DNA of 12,757 bases. Origin: Thermaceae bacterium (lineage in GTDB: Bacteria; Deinococcota; Deinococci; Deinococcales; Marinithermaceae). Within the stretch, counting starts at the first letter, position 1, and each line of letters opens with the position of its first letter. The DNA is taken from positions 1 to 12,757 of the forward strand of contig WFXV01000253.1 in the NCBI GenBank assembly GCA_015490435.1. The letters are read 5' to 3'. The position numbers and the translations under genes were made by a program. Below are positions 1-5,566 of this stretch, piece after piece. The notes beneath the pieces are model-generated. The model did not search any database and was not told the DNA's origin. It saw only the letters and a program-made list of their open reading frames with translations.

Positions 1-625
1 GATGTACGGGCGGCGGGTCCACGTCTACCAAAACCGCTTCGAGGGGCACGTGGGGCCCCTCGCCTTCGGGCTTCTCTCCCAGGAGCAGCACGAGAGCCTT
101 TTCGAGGATAACCTGATCCGGGGCAACAACGTCGGCATCTTGGTGGTCTCGGCGGTGGAGGACCTCTTCCGCAACAACCGGGTGGAGAAAAACGGCTTCG
201 GCGTCCTGGTGCTCCGGGAGAAGAACAAGGTCTCGAGCGCCGCCGTCTTCGAGAAGAACGTCTTCCTCGCCAACGTCTACGACCTGGCGGTGGACGACCC
301 CGAGGCCCGGGTCACCCTCCGGGAAAACGCCTATGATCGGGCCTCCCGGCTCGACCTCGACGGCGACGGCTACTCCGACGTCCCCTACCTGCCGTCTTCG
401 AGCTACGCCCTCCTCGCCTCCCGGATGCTCGACCTCTCCCTCTTCGCCTTCAGCCCCGGCATCACCCTCTGGGAGGAGGCCGAGCAGAAGGTCCCGGGGC
501 TTCGCTTGATGACCCTCGCCGACCCCCGCCCCAAGATCCTCACCGTCCCGGTGGGGCGCCCCGCGCTCTTGCCGCTCTTGCTCGCGGGGATGGCGCTCGT
601 AGGAGGACTATGGTTGAGGTCGTAG
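1..625 (+). CDS. nosD: NosD-like periplasmic beta-helix protein, 5' end missing (left block copy)
   Basis: This is the C-terminal ~207 residues of a NosD-type protein; the reading frame is open at the left edge, so the Met codon at 2 is internal. NosD works with the NosF/NosY ABC transporter to mature the copper site of nitrous oxide reductase outside the cytoplasmic membrane. Visible evidence: short repeating units rich in N, F, V and G (such as FEDNLIRGNNVGILV and FRNNRVEKNGFGVLV), the pattern of a right-handed parallel beta-helix, then a DLDGDGYSDVPYLP segment that matches DLDKNGIGDVPYRP in the second NosD at 8698. Aligned on that copy, about 240 N-terminal residues lie outside the window. 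Unlike the second copy it ends in a hydrophobic helix (about residues 188-205) followed by LRS, suggesting a C-terminal membrane anchor. Its end overlaps the downstream ATPase gene by 16 nt. The family call is firm; the exact substrate of this copy is inferred. Confidence 0.85.
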   Translation, partial: MYGRRVHVYQNRFEGHVGPLAFGLLSQEQHESLFEDNLIRGNNVGILVVSAVEDLFRNNRVEKNGFGVLVLREKNKVSSAAVFEKNVFLANVYDLAVDDPEARVTLRENAYDRASRLDLDGDGYSDVPYLPSSSYALLASRMLDLSLFAFSPGITLWEEAEQKVPGLRLMTLADPRPKILTVPVGRPALLPLLLAGMALVGGLWLRS

Positions 626-1350
626 ATCTGACCAAGAAGGGCCGCGTATTCGGCGTGAACTTCCGTCTGGAGGAAGGAGCGCTCGCCCTCGTGGGTCCGA
701 ACGGGGCGGGGAAGACCACGGTCTTGAACCTCCTGGTGGGCCGGCTCAAGCCTGATGCGGGCGAGGTGCGGATCTTCGGCCATCCCCCGCGCAGCCTGGA
801 AGCCGCCAGAGAGCGGGCCTACGTGCCCCAGCAGATCGCCTTCCCCCTGCACCTCAGGGTCCGGGAGGTGCTGGCCGCGGCCCAGGCCCTCGCCCAGGTG
901 GGCGACGACGCCCGCGAGGAGGCCACCCACCGCATGGGCCTCACCCCCTACCTGAACGCCTTCGTGGGCAATCTCTCGGGCGGTTACCGGCAGCGGCTCG
1001 CGCTCGCCGCCGGGCTGATGGGGGAGAAGAAGCTCTGGCTCTTGGACGAGCCCGCGAGCGCCTTGGACCCCGGGGGGTTCGCCCGGCTCGTGGAGTGGAC
1101 CCGTGAGCACAAGGAGAAGGGCGGGCTCCTGATCGTGAGCGCCCACCGCCCCGACGAGGTCGAGGCCTTCGCCGACGAGGCACTCTTGCTCTCCGCCGGC
1201 CGGGTGCGCTGGCGCGGGCCGGTGGAGCGGCTTTATACCTACCGCCTGCCCGACGGCAGGCGTCTGGAGGAGGTCCTTCCCGGCGTGCGCGTGGTGCGCG
1301 AGCCGGTGGACGTTTTAAGGGAGGTGCTCTATGAGGAAGAATCGGCGTGA
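610..1350 (+). CDS. nosF: NosF-like ABC transporter ATPase (left block copy)
   Basis: Cytoplasmic ATP-hydrolysing subunit of an ABC transporter that should pair with a NosY-type permease. The 246-residue product has the complete set of motifs: Walker A GPNGAGKTT (29-37), Q-loop at Q74/Q75, signature LSGGYRQRL (122-130), Walker B WLLDEP (143-148), D-loop SALD (150-153) and H-loop His179. The start ATG has an AGGAGG ribosome site just upstream (601-606 region) and overlaps the nosD end by 16 nt, so translation is probably coupled. It sits between nosD and nosL-type genes, which is what supports NosF over a generic ABC ATPase. Its permease partner is probably the 2522 gene, separated from it by two nosL-like genes; in the right block nosF and nosY are adjacent. 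Shorter than classical proteobacterial NosF (about 300 residues), as is its paralogue at 9948. ATPase function is certain; the nos role comes from context. Confidence 0.85.
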   Translation: MVEVVDLTKKGRVFGVNFRLEEGALALVGPNGAGKTTVLNLLVGRLKPDAGEVRIFGHPPRSLEAARERAYVPQQIAFPLHLRVREVLAAAQALAQVGDDAREEATHRMGLTPYLNAFVGNLSGGYRQRLALAAGLMGEKKLWLLDEPASALDPGGFARLVEWTREHKEKGGLLIVSAHRPDEVEAFADEALLLSAGRVRWRGPVERLYTYRLPDGRRLEEVLPGVRVVREPVDVLREVLYEEESA

Positions 1351-1954
1351 AGTGCTCAAGATCCTCGGTGCGGCAGGTGGCGCTTTGGCGTTCGGTCCCA
1401 AGGTCTTCGCCCAGGCGCCGGCGAAGCCCCTCGTGGTGGGCAAGATTCCGCCGGCGGAGGTGCCCTGGGACACCGGTCGGTGCGCCTTCTGCGGGATGCC
1501 GATCAAGACCCCGCCCAAGGGGATGAAGGGCAAGAAGTTCCCGCCCGGTTTCTTCGAGCGCACCTACGCCCAGATCGTCTTTGACGACGGCAAGGCGCTC
1601 CACTTTGAGTCCATCGCCTGCATGATCAACTACGCCTACGCCAAGGGGATCGTGGACGGTGAGGGCGCGACCTTCTACGTGATGGCGGTGGATGGTTCCC
1701 AGGTGCCCTGCAAGCCGATCGGACTCGTTCCCGCGCGCGAGGCCACCTTCGTCTGGGGCCAGAACCTGATGACCACGATGAAGGCGCACCTCCTGGCTAC
1801 CAAGAGCCCCAAGGACGCGGGGGTCCTGGTGAAGAAGCGGGCGAAGAAGATCGGCCGCTTCCACCTCATGACCTTCGATCTCATCTGGGACCTCGCGCCC
1901 TTGCCCGAGGTCAACCTGGTGCCGCTCCTCGCCAAACACACGGGGCTCCTCTAA
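1331..1954 (+). CDS. nosL: Tat-exported NosL-like copper-binding protein, long form
   Basis: A 207-residue protein with a twin-arginine-like signal (NRREVLKILG at 4-13, then a hydrophobic AAGGALAFG stretch and a cleavage-like AQA), so probably exported folded. The NosL hallmarks are present: C51-x2-C54-G-M56, then FESIACM with Cys97, a LVPAREA segment and a TTM motif, matching C-x-x-C-x-M / YDAIECL / LIPADEA / TPM in the gene at 2016. NosL binds Cu(I) and supplies it to the NosDFY/NosZ assembly path. It has a lysine- and proline-rich insert after the first motif, an extra Cys126 and a C-terminal extension of about 40 residues ending HTGLL that the other two NosL proteins lack. The start ATG has a GGGAGGT site upstream and overlaps the ATPase gene by 20 nt. 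It is the most divergent of the three NosL-like proteins here, so a different copper-related role is possible. Confidence 0.7.
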   Translation: MRKNRREVLKILGAAGGALAFGPKVFAQAPAKPLVVGKIPPAEVPWDTGRCAFCGMPIKTPPKGMKGKKFPPGFFERTYAQIVFDDGKALHFESIACMINYAYAKGIVDGEGATFYVMAVDGSQVPCKPIGLVPAREATFVWGQNLMTTMKAHLLATKSPKDAGVLVKKRAKKIGRFHLMTFDLIWDLAPLPEVNLVPLLAKHTGLL

Positions 1955-1965
1955 ACCGGGTCGGG

Positions 1966-1995
1966 GGGCCCGGGGCCGTAGGCGGCCCCGGGCCC
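1966..1995 (+). terminator. Strong G+C hairpin without a U-tract between the two nosL-like genes
   Basis: A perfect 13-bp inverted repeat, GGGCCCGGGGCCG (1966-1978) with CGGCCCCGGGCCC (1983-1995), enclosing a four-base TAGG loop. It starts 11 nt after the stop of the upstream gene. No run of T follows; instead TAGAAT (1996-2001) comes next. It could be a U-less terminator, a processing or mRNA-stabilising stem inside the left operon, or the boundary before a new promoter whose -10 box is TAGAAT. The stem is certain, the function is not. Confidence 0.55.
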
Positions 1996-2015
1996 TAGAA
2001 TGTGAAGGGGTGGAC

Positions 2016-2519
2016 ATGAAGCGTCGGACGTTTCTAAAAGGCCTTGCGATCTTCGGGGTTCCCTTCGTCTTCCGCGCGGTGGCGGCGCCGCGGCCGGTGC
2101 GGATCGGGGTGGACGTCTGCCCCTACTGCTTCATGACGGTGATCGACGGCCGTTTCGTCGCCCAGGTGGTGGTCGAGACCGGCAAGTACTACAACTACGA
2201 CGCCATCGAGTGCCTGGCCGACCACGTGAACGGCTACGCCGCTTACGGCCCCACCGTCCGGGTCAAGCCCAAGGAGTGGTACGTCTCCGACTACAAGCGC
2301 TCCACGGGGCGGAACGCGGTGCTCATCCCCGCCGACGAGGCGGTGATCGTCTACCACAAGCGGATCCGGACCCCGATGGGCGGGGGGCTCGCGGCCTTTA
2401 GGACCCGGGAGGAAGCCGAAGCCTTCGTCAAGGAGCGGAGGCTCAAGGGCGCCCGCTTCCTCACCTGGAAGGAGCTCCTCGAGGAGGGCAAGGAGCACCC
2501 CTGGGTGCCCCCGGTATAG
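2016..2519 (+). CDS. nosL: Tat-exported NosL-like copper chaperone
   Basis: A 167-residue exported protein of the NosL family, which carries Cu(I) for nitrous oxide reductase maturation. The N-terminus KRRTFLKGLAIFG (2-14) is a near-perfect twin-arginine signal, unlike the lipoprotein signal of the third copy at 8241. Metal-binding motif C35-P-Y-C38-F-M40 is followed by YDAIEC66 and by LIPADEA with TPM121, the three conserved blocks shared by all NosL copies in this window. ATG 2016 is chosen over an in-frame GTG at 2010 because the purine-rich AAGGGG (2005-2010) sits at a normal distance from 2016 and would overlap a 2010 start. It ends 2 nt before the permease gene at 2522, which has no clear ribosome site of its own, so the pair is probably translationally coupled. 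Family assignment is confident; which target it serves is inferred from the neighbours. Confidence 0.82.
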   Translation: MKRRTFLKGLAIFGVPFVFRAVAAPRPVRIGVDVCPYCFMTVIDGRFVAQVVVETGKYYNYDAIECLADHVNGYAAYGPTVRVKPKEWYVSDYKRSTGRNAVLIPADEAVIVYHKRIRTPMGGGLAAFRTREEAEAFVKERRLKGARFLTWKELLEEGKEHPWVPPV

Positions 2520-2521
2520 CG

Positions 2522-3280
2522 ATGCGCGCATTCCTCGTCCTTTACCTGAAGGAGATCCTGCGAAACCCCTGGGCCTGGTTTTTGGGGCTGGGCCTCGCGC
2601 TCCTCGCCCTCGCCTTCCGGGGCCGGCCCGAGGGGGTGGCGGTGCTCAGCGTCTACGGGCTCTTGCTCCTCTTCGTGCCCCCGGCGGTGCTCGCGCTCGC
2701 CGCGCCCCTGCTCGCGGGCCGGGAGGAGTGGGCGTTTTGGGCGGCGATGCCGCGCCCGGCGGGAAGGCTTTACCTGGCGGCCGCCTTCGGGGTGGGGCTC
2801 GGTTTCCTCTTCCCCTTCCTGCTCGGCGGGGGGATCGCCGCGAGCCTGCTCGGGCTTTCGCCCCTTACCGCCACCTGGATGATCCTTGCCCTCGTCCTGG
2901 TGGTGGCCTTTTGGGTGGGGGTGGCGGCGCTCAGCGGGGCGCTGGTGCTCGAGCCCGGCCGGGCCCTAGGCCTCGGCCTTCTTTTTTGGGGGCTTTTGGT
3001 CCTCGCCTACGACCCGGCGGTGGTCGCCCTCTCGGTGATCTTCCGGGACTACCCCTTGGAGGGCTTCATGCTCTCGGTGATCTTCGCGAATCCCCTGGAG
3101 ATCCTCCGGGTCAGCCTGCTCAAGGCCCTCAATGCCCCGGTTCTGGTGGGGCCGGTGGGGTACCTTCTCGACCGGCTGCTCGGCCAGGTGGGCTACTGGC
3201 CGCTTTTCGCCAGCTTCGGCGGGGCTTTCCTCTTGCTCTTCGGCCTCGCCGGCTTTTTTTTCGCCCGGCGGGACCGCTAG
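2522..3280 (+). CDS. nosY: NosY-like ABC-2 type permease (left block copy)
   Basis: A 252-residue, strongly hydrophobic inner-membrane protein with about six predicted helices (near 16-32, 38-62, 84-110, 118-140, 147-172 and 226-247). It ends in an FFFARRDR tail, like the VFARKDF end of the second NosY at 10649. The segment ANPLEILRV (189-197) before the long loop matches LNPIDLARV in the other copy, a signature of NosY-type permeases. It should form the membrane channel of a NosDFY-type transporter with the ATPase at 610 and the NosD at the left edge. It begins 2 nt after the nosL stop. Its TAG stop shares a CTAG tetramer with the stop of recN on the opposite strand, and there is no terminator between them. 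It is much diverged from the second copy outside a few motifs, so the duplication is old or the two sets have different origins. Confidence 0.82.
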   Translation: MRAFLVLYLKEILRNPWAWFLGLGLALLALAFRGRPEGVAVLSVYGLLLLFVPPAVLALAAPLLAGREEWAFWAAMPRPAGRLYLAAAFGVGLGFLFPFLLGGGIAASLLGLSPLTATWMILALVLVVAFWVGVAALSGALVLEPGRALGLGLLFWGLLVLAYDPAVVALSVIFRDYPLEGFMLSVIFANPLEILRVSLLKALNAPVLVGPVGYLLDRLLGQVGYWPLFASFGGAFLLLFGLAGFFFARRDR

Positions 3281-4839
3281 CCGGAAAGCAGCGCCCGGGC
3301 GTGCTCGAGCGCTTCGGGCTCGTAGCCGCCGGAGAGCATCCGGGCGATCTCCCGAACCCGGGCCTCGCCTTCGAGGGCCTCGGCCCAGGCGCGGCCCTTT
3401 TCCTTTCGAACCCGGTAGTGGCGGCGCGCCCGAGCGGCGATCTGGGGCAGGTGGGTGACCACGATGACCTGATGCCGCTCGGCCAGGCGGGCAAGCCGCT
3501 CGGCGAGGGCCCGGGCGGCCTCGCCGCCGACCCCGGCGTCGATCTCGTCGAGGACCACGGTCTCAGCCTCGAGCCCGCTGGAAAGGAGCAGGGCGAGCAG
3601 GGTGCGGGAGAGTTCGCCCCCGGAGGCGGCCTTCTCGAGGGGGGCGGGCGGCAGCCCCGGGTTCGCGGTGAAGTAAAAGCGAACCTCCTCGAGGCCGTGG
3701 GGGCCGGGCTCGGGGAGGGGCTCGAGCCGGACCTCCAGGCGGGCCTCCGGCATCCCCAAAGCGGCGAGCTCCTTTCTGATCGCGGCCTCGAGCTTTCGGG
3801 CCGCTTCCTCTCGCGCCTTCGAGAGGGCCTGACCCCGTGCCTTGAGCTCGGCCTCCGCCTCGGCACGCTCGGCCTCAAGCTCGGCGAGCCGGTCCTCGGC
3901 GTTCTCGAGGGTGTCGAGCTCCTTTCGCGCGCGCTCGAGGTAGGCGAGCACCGCCTCCACCGTGTCCCCGTACTTCTGCTTGAGCCGCTGGATCTTGGCG
4001 AGCCGGGCTTCGACCTCCCCGAGCCGCTCGGGATCGGCCTCAAGCGCGAGCAGTCGGTCTTCGAGCTCCCGGGCGAGCGCCTGCAGGGCGGTTTCGCTGC
4101 CCTCGAGCTCGGAGGCTAGCGGCCCCAGCGCGGGGTCGTGCCGCGCCGCCGCCTCCACCGCCGCCGCCGCCCGTCCCACCGCGCCGACCGCGTCGGCTTC
4201 GCCGACGAGAAGCTCGAGGGCCTCGCCCAGCCGCTCCCTGAGCAGGTCGAGGTGGCGGAGCCGGGCGCGCTCGGCGAGGAGCTCCTCCTCCTCGGTGGGG
4301 GAGAGCGCCGCCTCCTCGATCTCGCGGATCTGAAAGCGCAAAAGGTCGAGCCGTTGCGCCCGCTCCCGGGCCGCTTCCTTGAGGTCGGCGAGCTCCTCGG
4401 TGAGCCTTCGGAACCCGGCGAAGGCCTCCCGGTAGGCGGGAACGAGCGGGGGCGGCAGGAGGGCGTCGAGCATCCGCCGCTGGGTCTCCCGACGCACCAG
4501 GGTCTGGGCGGCGTGTTGGGCAAAGAGCGCGACCCGCGCCCCCACCGCGTTCGCGAGCTCCTCCAGGGTGACGACCTCGCCCCCGATCCGGGGCGTGCTC
4601 CGCGCCCCGATCCGCCGGCTGTAGACCTCCCCGTCGATCCAGGCGGTGACCAGCGCGGCCTCGGCCCCCGGGCGGACCATCCCGGGCTCGGCCTTGCCCC
4701 CAAGCAGCAGGGCGAGCGCGTCCACGAGGAGCGACTTCCCCGCCCCGGTCTCGCCGGTGAGGACGTTCAGCCCCGGCCCGAAGGCCACCTCGGTGTTTTC
4801 GATGACGGCGAGGTTTCGGACCTCGAGCGCTTCGAGCAT
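3277..4839 (-). CDS. recN: DNA repair protein RecN (SMC-like ATPase)
   Basis: RecN is an SMC-family ATPase that acts on the chromosome at double-strand breaks. The 520-residue product starts MLEALEVRNLAVIE, the usual RecN opening, and has Walker A GETGAGKS (29-36), a long charged coiled-coil middle rich in E, A, R and L (about 140-370), the signature SGGELSRT (near 406-413) and Walker B VVLDEIDAG (D431, E432). Both ATP-binding halves are present and the length is close to the family norm. The ATG at 4839 is preferred over one at 4869 because it gives the canonical N-terminus; AGCATA on the + strand (TATGCT on the coding strand, 4849-4854) lies 9 nt upstream and may be the -10 box of an almost leaderless message. 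It is a housekeeping gene with no link to denitrification, and lies between the two nos blocks in opposite orientation. Confidence 0.95.
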   Translation of the reverse strand: MLEALEVRNLAVIENTEVAFGPGLNVLTGETGAGKSLLVDALALLLGGKAEPGMVRPGAEAALVTAWIDGEVYSRRIGARSTPRIGGEVVTLEELANAVGARVALFAQHAAQTLVRRETQRRMLDALLPPPLVPAYREAFAGFRRLTEELADLKEAARERAQRLDLLRFQIREIEEAALSPTEEEELLAERARLRHLDLLRERLGEALELLVGEADAVGAVGRAAAAVEAAARHDPALGPLASELEGSETALQALARELEDRLLALEADPERLGEVEARLAKIQRLKQKYGDTVEAVLAYLERARKELDTLENAEDRLAELEAERAEAEAELKARGQALSKAREEAARKLEAAIRKELAALGMPEARLEVRLEPLPEPGPHGLEEVRFYFTANPGLPPAPLEKAASGGELSRTLLALLLSSGLEAETVVLDEIDAGVGGEAARALAERLARLAERHQVIVVTHLPQIAARARRHYRVRKEKGRAWAEALEGEARVREIARMLSGGYEPEALEHARALLSG

Positions 4840-4848
4840 TCGCCCTTT

Positions 4849-4854
4849 AGCATA
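4849..4854 (-). promoter_or_regulatory. recN: Candidate -10 box for recN
   Basis: On the coding strand TATGCT fits TANNNT and is followed by nine bases and the ATG, so the message would have almost no leader, as is common in Deinococcota. No convincing -35 is seen at 16-18 bp. Inferred from spacing alone. Confidence 0.35.
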
Positions 4855-4875
4855 GCCTGGGTGGGACATGTGAAC

Positions 4876-4905
4876 TTGTTCCTTTACGCCCTTTCCGGAT
4901 AGGCT
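4876..4905 (+). promoter_or_regulatory. Candidate promoter for the right nos block
   Basis: TTGTTC (4876-4881) and TAGGCT (4900-4905) are separated by 18 bp, a plausible sigma-A-type -35/-10 pair pointing at the cytochrome gene that starts at 4929. The -35 overlaps a small inverted repeat GAAC-TT-GTTC (4872-4881), and TGTGA at 4869-4873 is a possible half-site for a CRP/FNR-family regulator. The region is the only divergent intergenic space between recN and the nos genes, so a promoter must lie here or close by; the exact boxes are a guess. Confidence 0.4.
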
Positions 4906-4915
4906 TTGGCCTGGA

Positions 4916-4925
4916 GGAGGTGAGG
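4916..4925 (+). promoter_or_regulatory. Shine-Dalgarno that sets a TTG start
   Basis: GGAGGTGAGG pairs strongly with the 3' end of 16S rRNA. It covers the in-frame GTG at 4920, which therefore cannot be the start, and leaves 5 nt from GGAGGTGA to the TTG at 4929. The same ten bases precede nosZ and the gene at 7633. Confidence 0.7.
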
Positions 4926-4928
4926 TCG

Positions 4929-5390
4929 TTGAAGAAGTACGTGGGTTACGCGCTGGCAGCGGCGGCGGTGCTCGCCCTCGCCTTCGCGGCGAAGTGCGAG
5001 ATTCCCGCCAAGATGCCCCCGCCGGGGCTCCCCAAGGGCATCGGCCCCTACGCCGAAAAAGAGCTCAAGCTCGACCCTTGCATCGACAAGGAGCTCGCGA
5101 AGAAGGGCGAGCAGCTCTTCGAGCAGTACTGCTCGGGATGCCACAAGATCACCGAGCGCTACGTGGGGCCGCCCCTCAAGGGCGTGACCCTCGCCCGTAG
5201 CCCCGAGTGGATCATGAACCTGCTTTTGAACACCGAGGAAATGATCTGGAACGATCCCATCGCCAACGCGCTCTTGCAGCAGTACCTGACGGTGATGCGC
5301 CCCTCCCCGGACATGACCGAGAAAGACTTCCGGGCTGTCTACGAGTACCTCCGCTACGTGGACGCCACCGACCAGACCGTGGTCAAGTAG
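4929..5390 (+). CDS. Exported monohaem cytochrome c, candidate electron donor to NosZ
   Basis: A 153-residue protein with an N-terminal signal sequence (MKKYVGYALAAAAVLALAFA) and one haem-binding C68-S-G-C71-H72 motif followed by VGPPLKG. The likely axial methionine is M123 (in LTVMRPSPD; M129 is an alternative), ahead of a closing helix DFRAVYEYLRYV, so this is a class I c-type cytochrome. Clade II nos clusters carry small cytochromes of this sort, often called NosC, thought to pass electrons to NosZ; the position directly upstream of nosZ fits. Two more cysteines, C23 and C51, lie before the haem site. C23 follows the signal helix but AAKC is a poor lipobox, so lipidation is uncertain. TTG 4929 is chosen because of the strong ribosome site at 4916. 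The gene is followed by an intrinsic terminator. Confidence 0.85.
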   Translation: MKKYVGYALAAAAVLALAFAAKCEIPAKMPPPGLPKGIGPYAEKELKLDPCIDKELAKKGEQLFEQYCSGCHKITERYVGPPLKGVTLARSPEWIMNLLLNTEEMIWNDPIANALLQQYLTVMRPSPDMTEKDFRAVYEYLRYVDATDQTVVK

Positions 5391-5409
5391 GGTGCCCCGT
5401 AGGGGTACG

Positions 5410-5440
5410 TGCCCCGGCTTCGACCGGGGCAATTTTTGTT
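5410..5440 (+). terminator. Intrinsic terminator between the cytochrome gene and nosZ
   Basis: GCCCCGG (5411-5417), loop CTTCGA, CCGGGGC (5424-5430), then AATTTTTGTT: a classic stem plus U-tract. It should end most transcripts coming from the cytochrome gene, so nosZ needs its own promoter or depends on read-through. An upstream pair CCCC (5395-5398) and GGGG (5402-5405) can compete with the terminator stem, which would allow attenuation. Confidence 0.85.
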
Positions 5441-5551
5441 TATGCGTAAAGACGCACTTTCAGGACATACGTCCTAATCGCCCTTCGCTAGCGTAGAAGT
5501 GAACCGCGAATGAGCGGAAGGGTGGCGGCAGCACCCGGACGCCTTCGCGGG
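5439..5551 (+). promoter_or_regulatory. nosZ promoter/leader region with palindromes and hairpins
   Basis: About 135 nt separate the terminator stem from the nosZ start. Within it are TTTATGCGTAAA (5439-5450), an AGGAC-ATAC-GTCCT palindrome (5462-5475) that could be an operator, a long stem CCCTTCGCT (5481-5489) with AGCGGAAGGG (5513-5522), and a second stem GGGTG (5520-5524) with CACCC (5532-5536) that shares GGG 5520-5522 and so excludes the first. TAGCGT (5489-5494) is a possible -10, without a clear -35. The structures are visible; regulation is inferred. Confidence 0.45.
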
Positions 5552-5561
5552 GGAGGTGAGG
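5552..5561 (+). promoter_or_regulatory. nosZ: Shine-Dalgarno that fixes the nosZ start
   Basis: GGAGGTGAGG ends 5 nt before ATG 5567. It favours that codon over the in-frame ATG at 5510, which would add 19 residues ahead of the signal peptide and lacks a ribosome site. Confidence 0.75.
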
Positions 5562-5566
5562 AACGT

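Noticed and set aside
2728..4119. A 463-codon + strand frame across the end of nosY and the recN region
   Set aside because: Gly/Pro/Arg-rich shadow of nosY and of recN on the other strand; it spans two real genes and carries no motif.
4840..4869. Alternative recN start at 4869
   Set aside because: It adds ten residues before the canonical MLEALEVRNLAVIE start; kept only as a weak alternative.
4869..4881. TGTGA-N6-TCC as a CRP/FNR operator
   Set aside because: Only one half-site matches well; not enough to call a separate operator.
5510..5566. Upstream in-frame ATG as the nosZ start
   Set aside because: No ribosome site, and it would put 19 residues ahead of the signal peptide; the strong GGAGGTGAGG site points to 5567.
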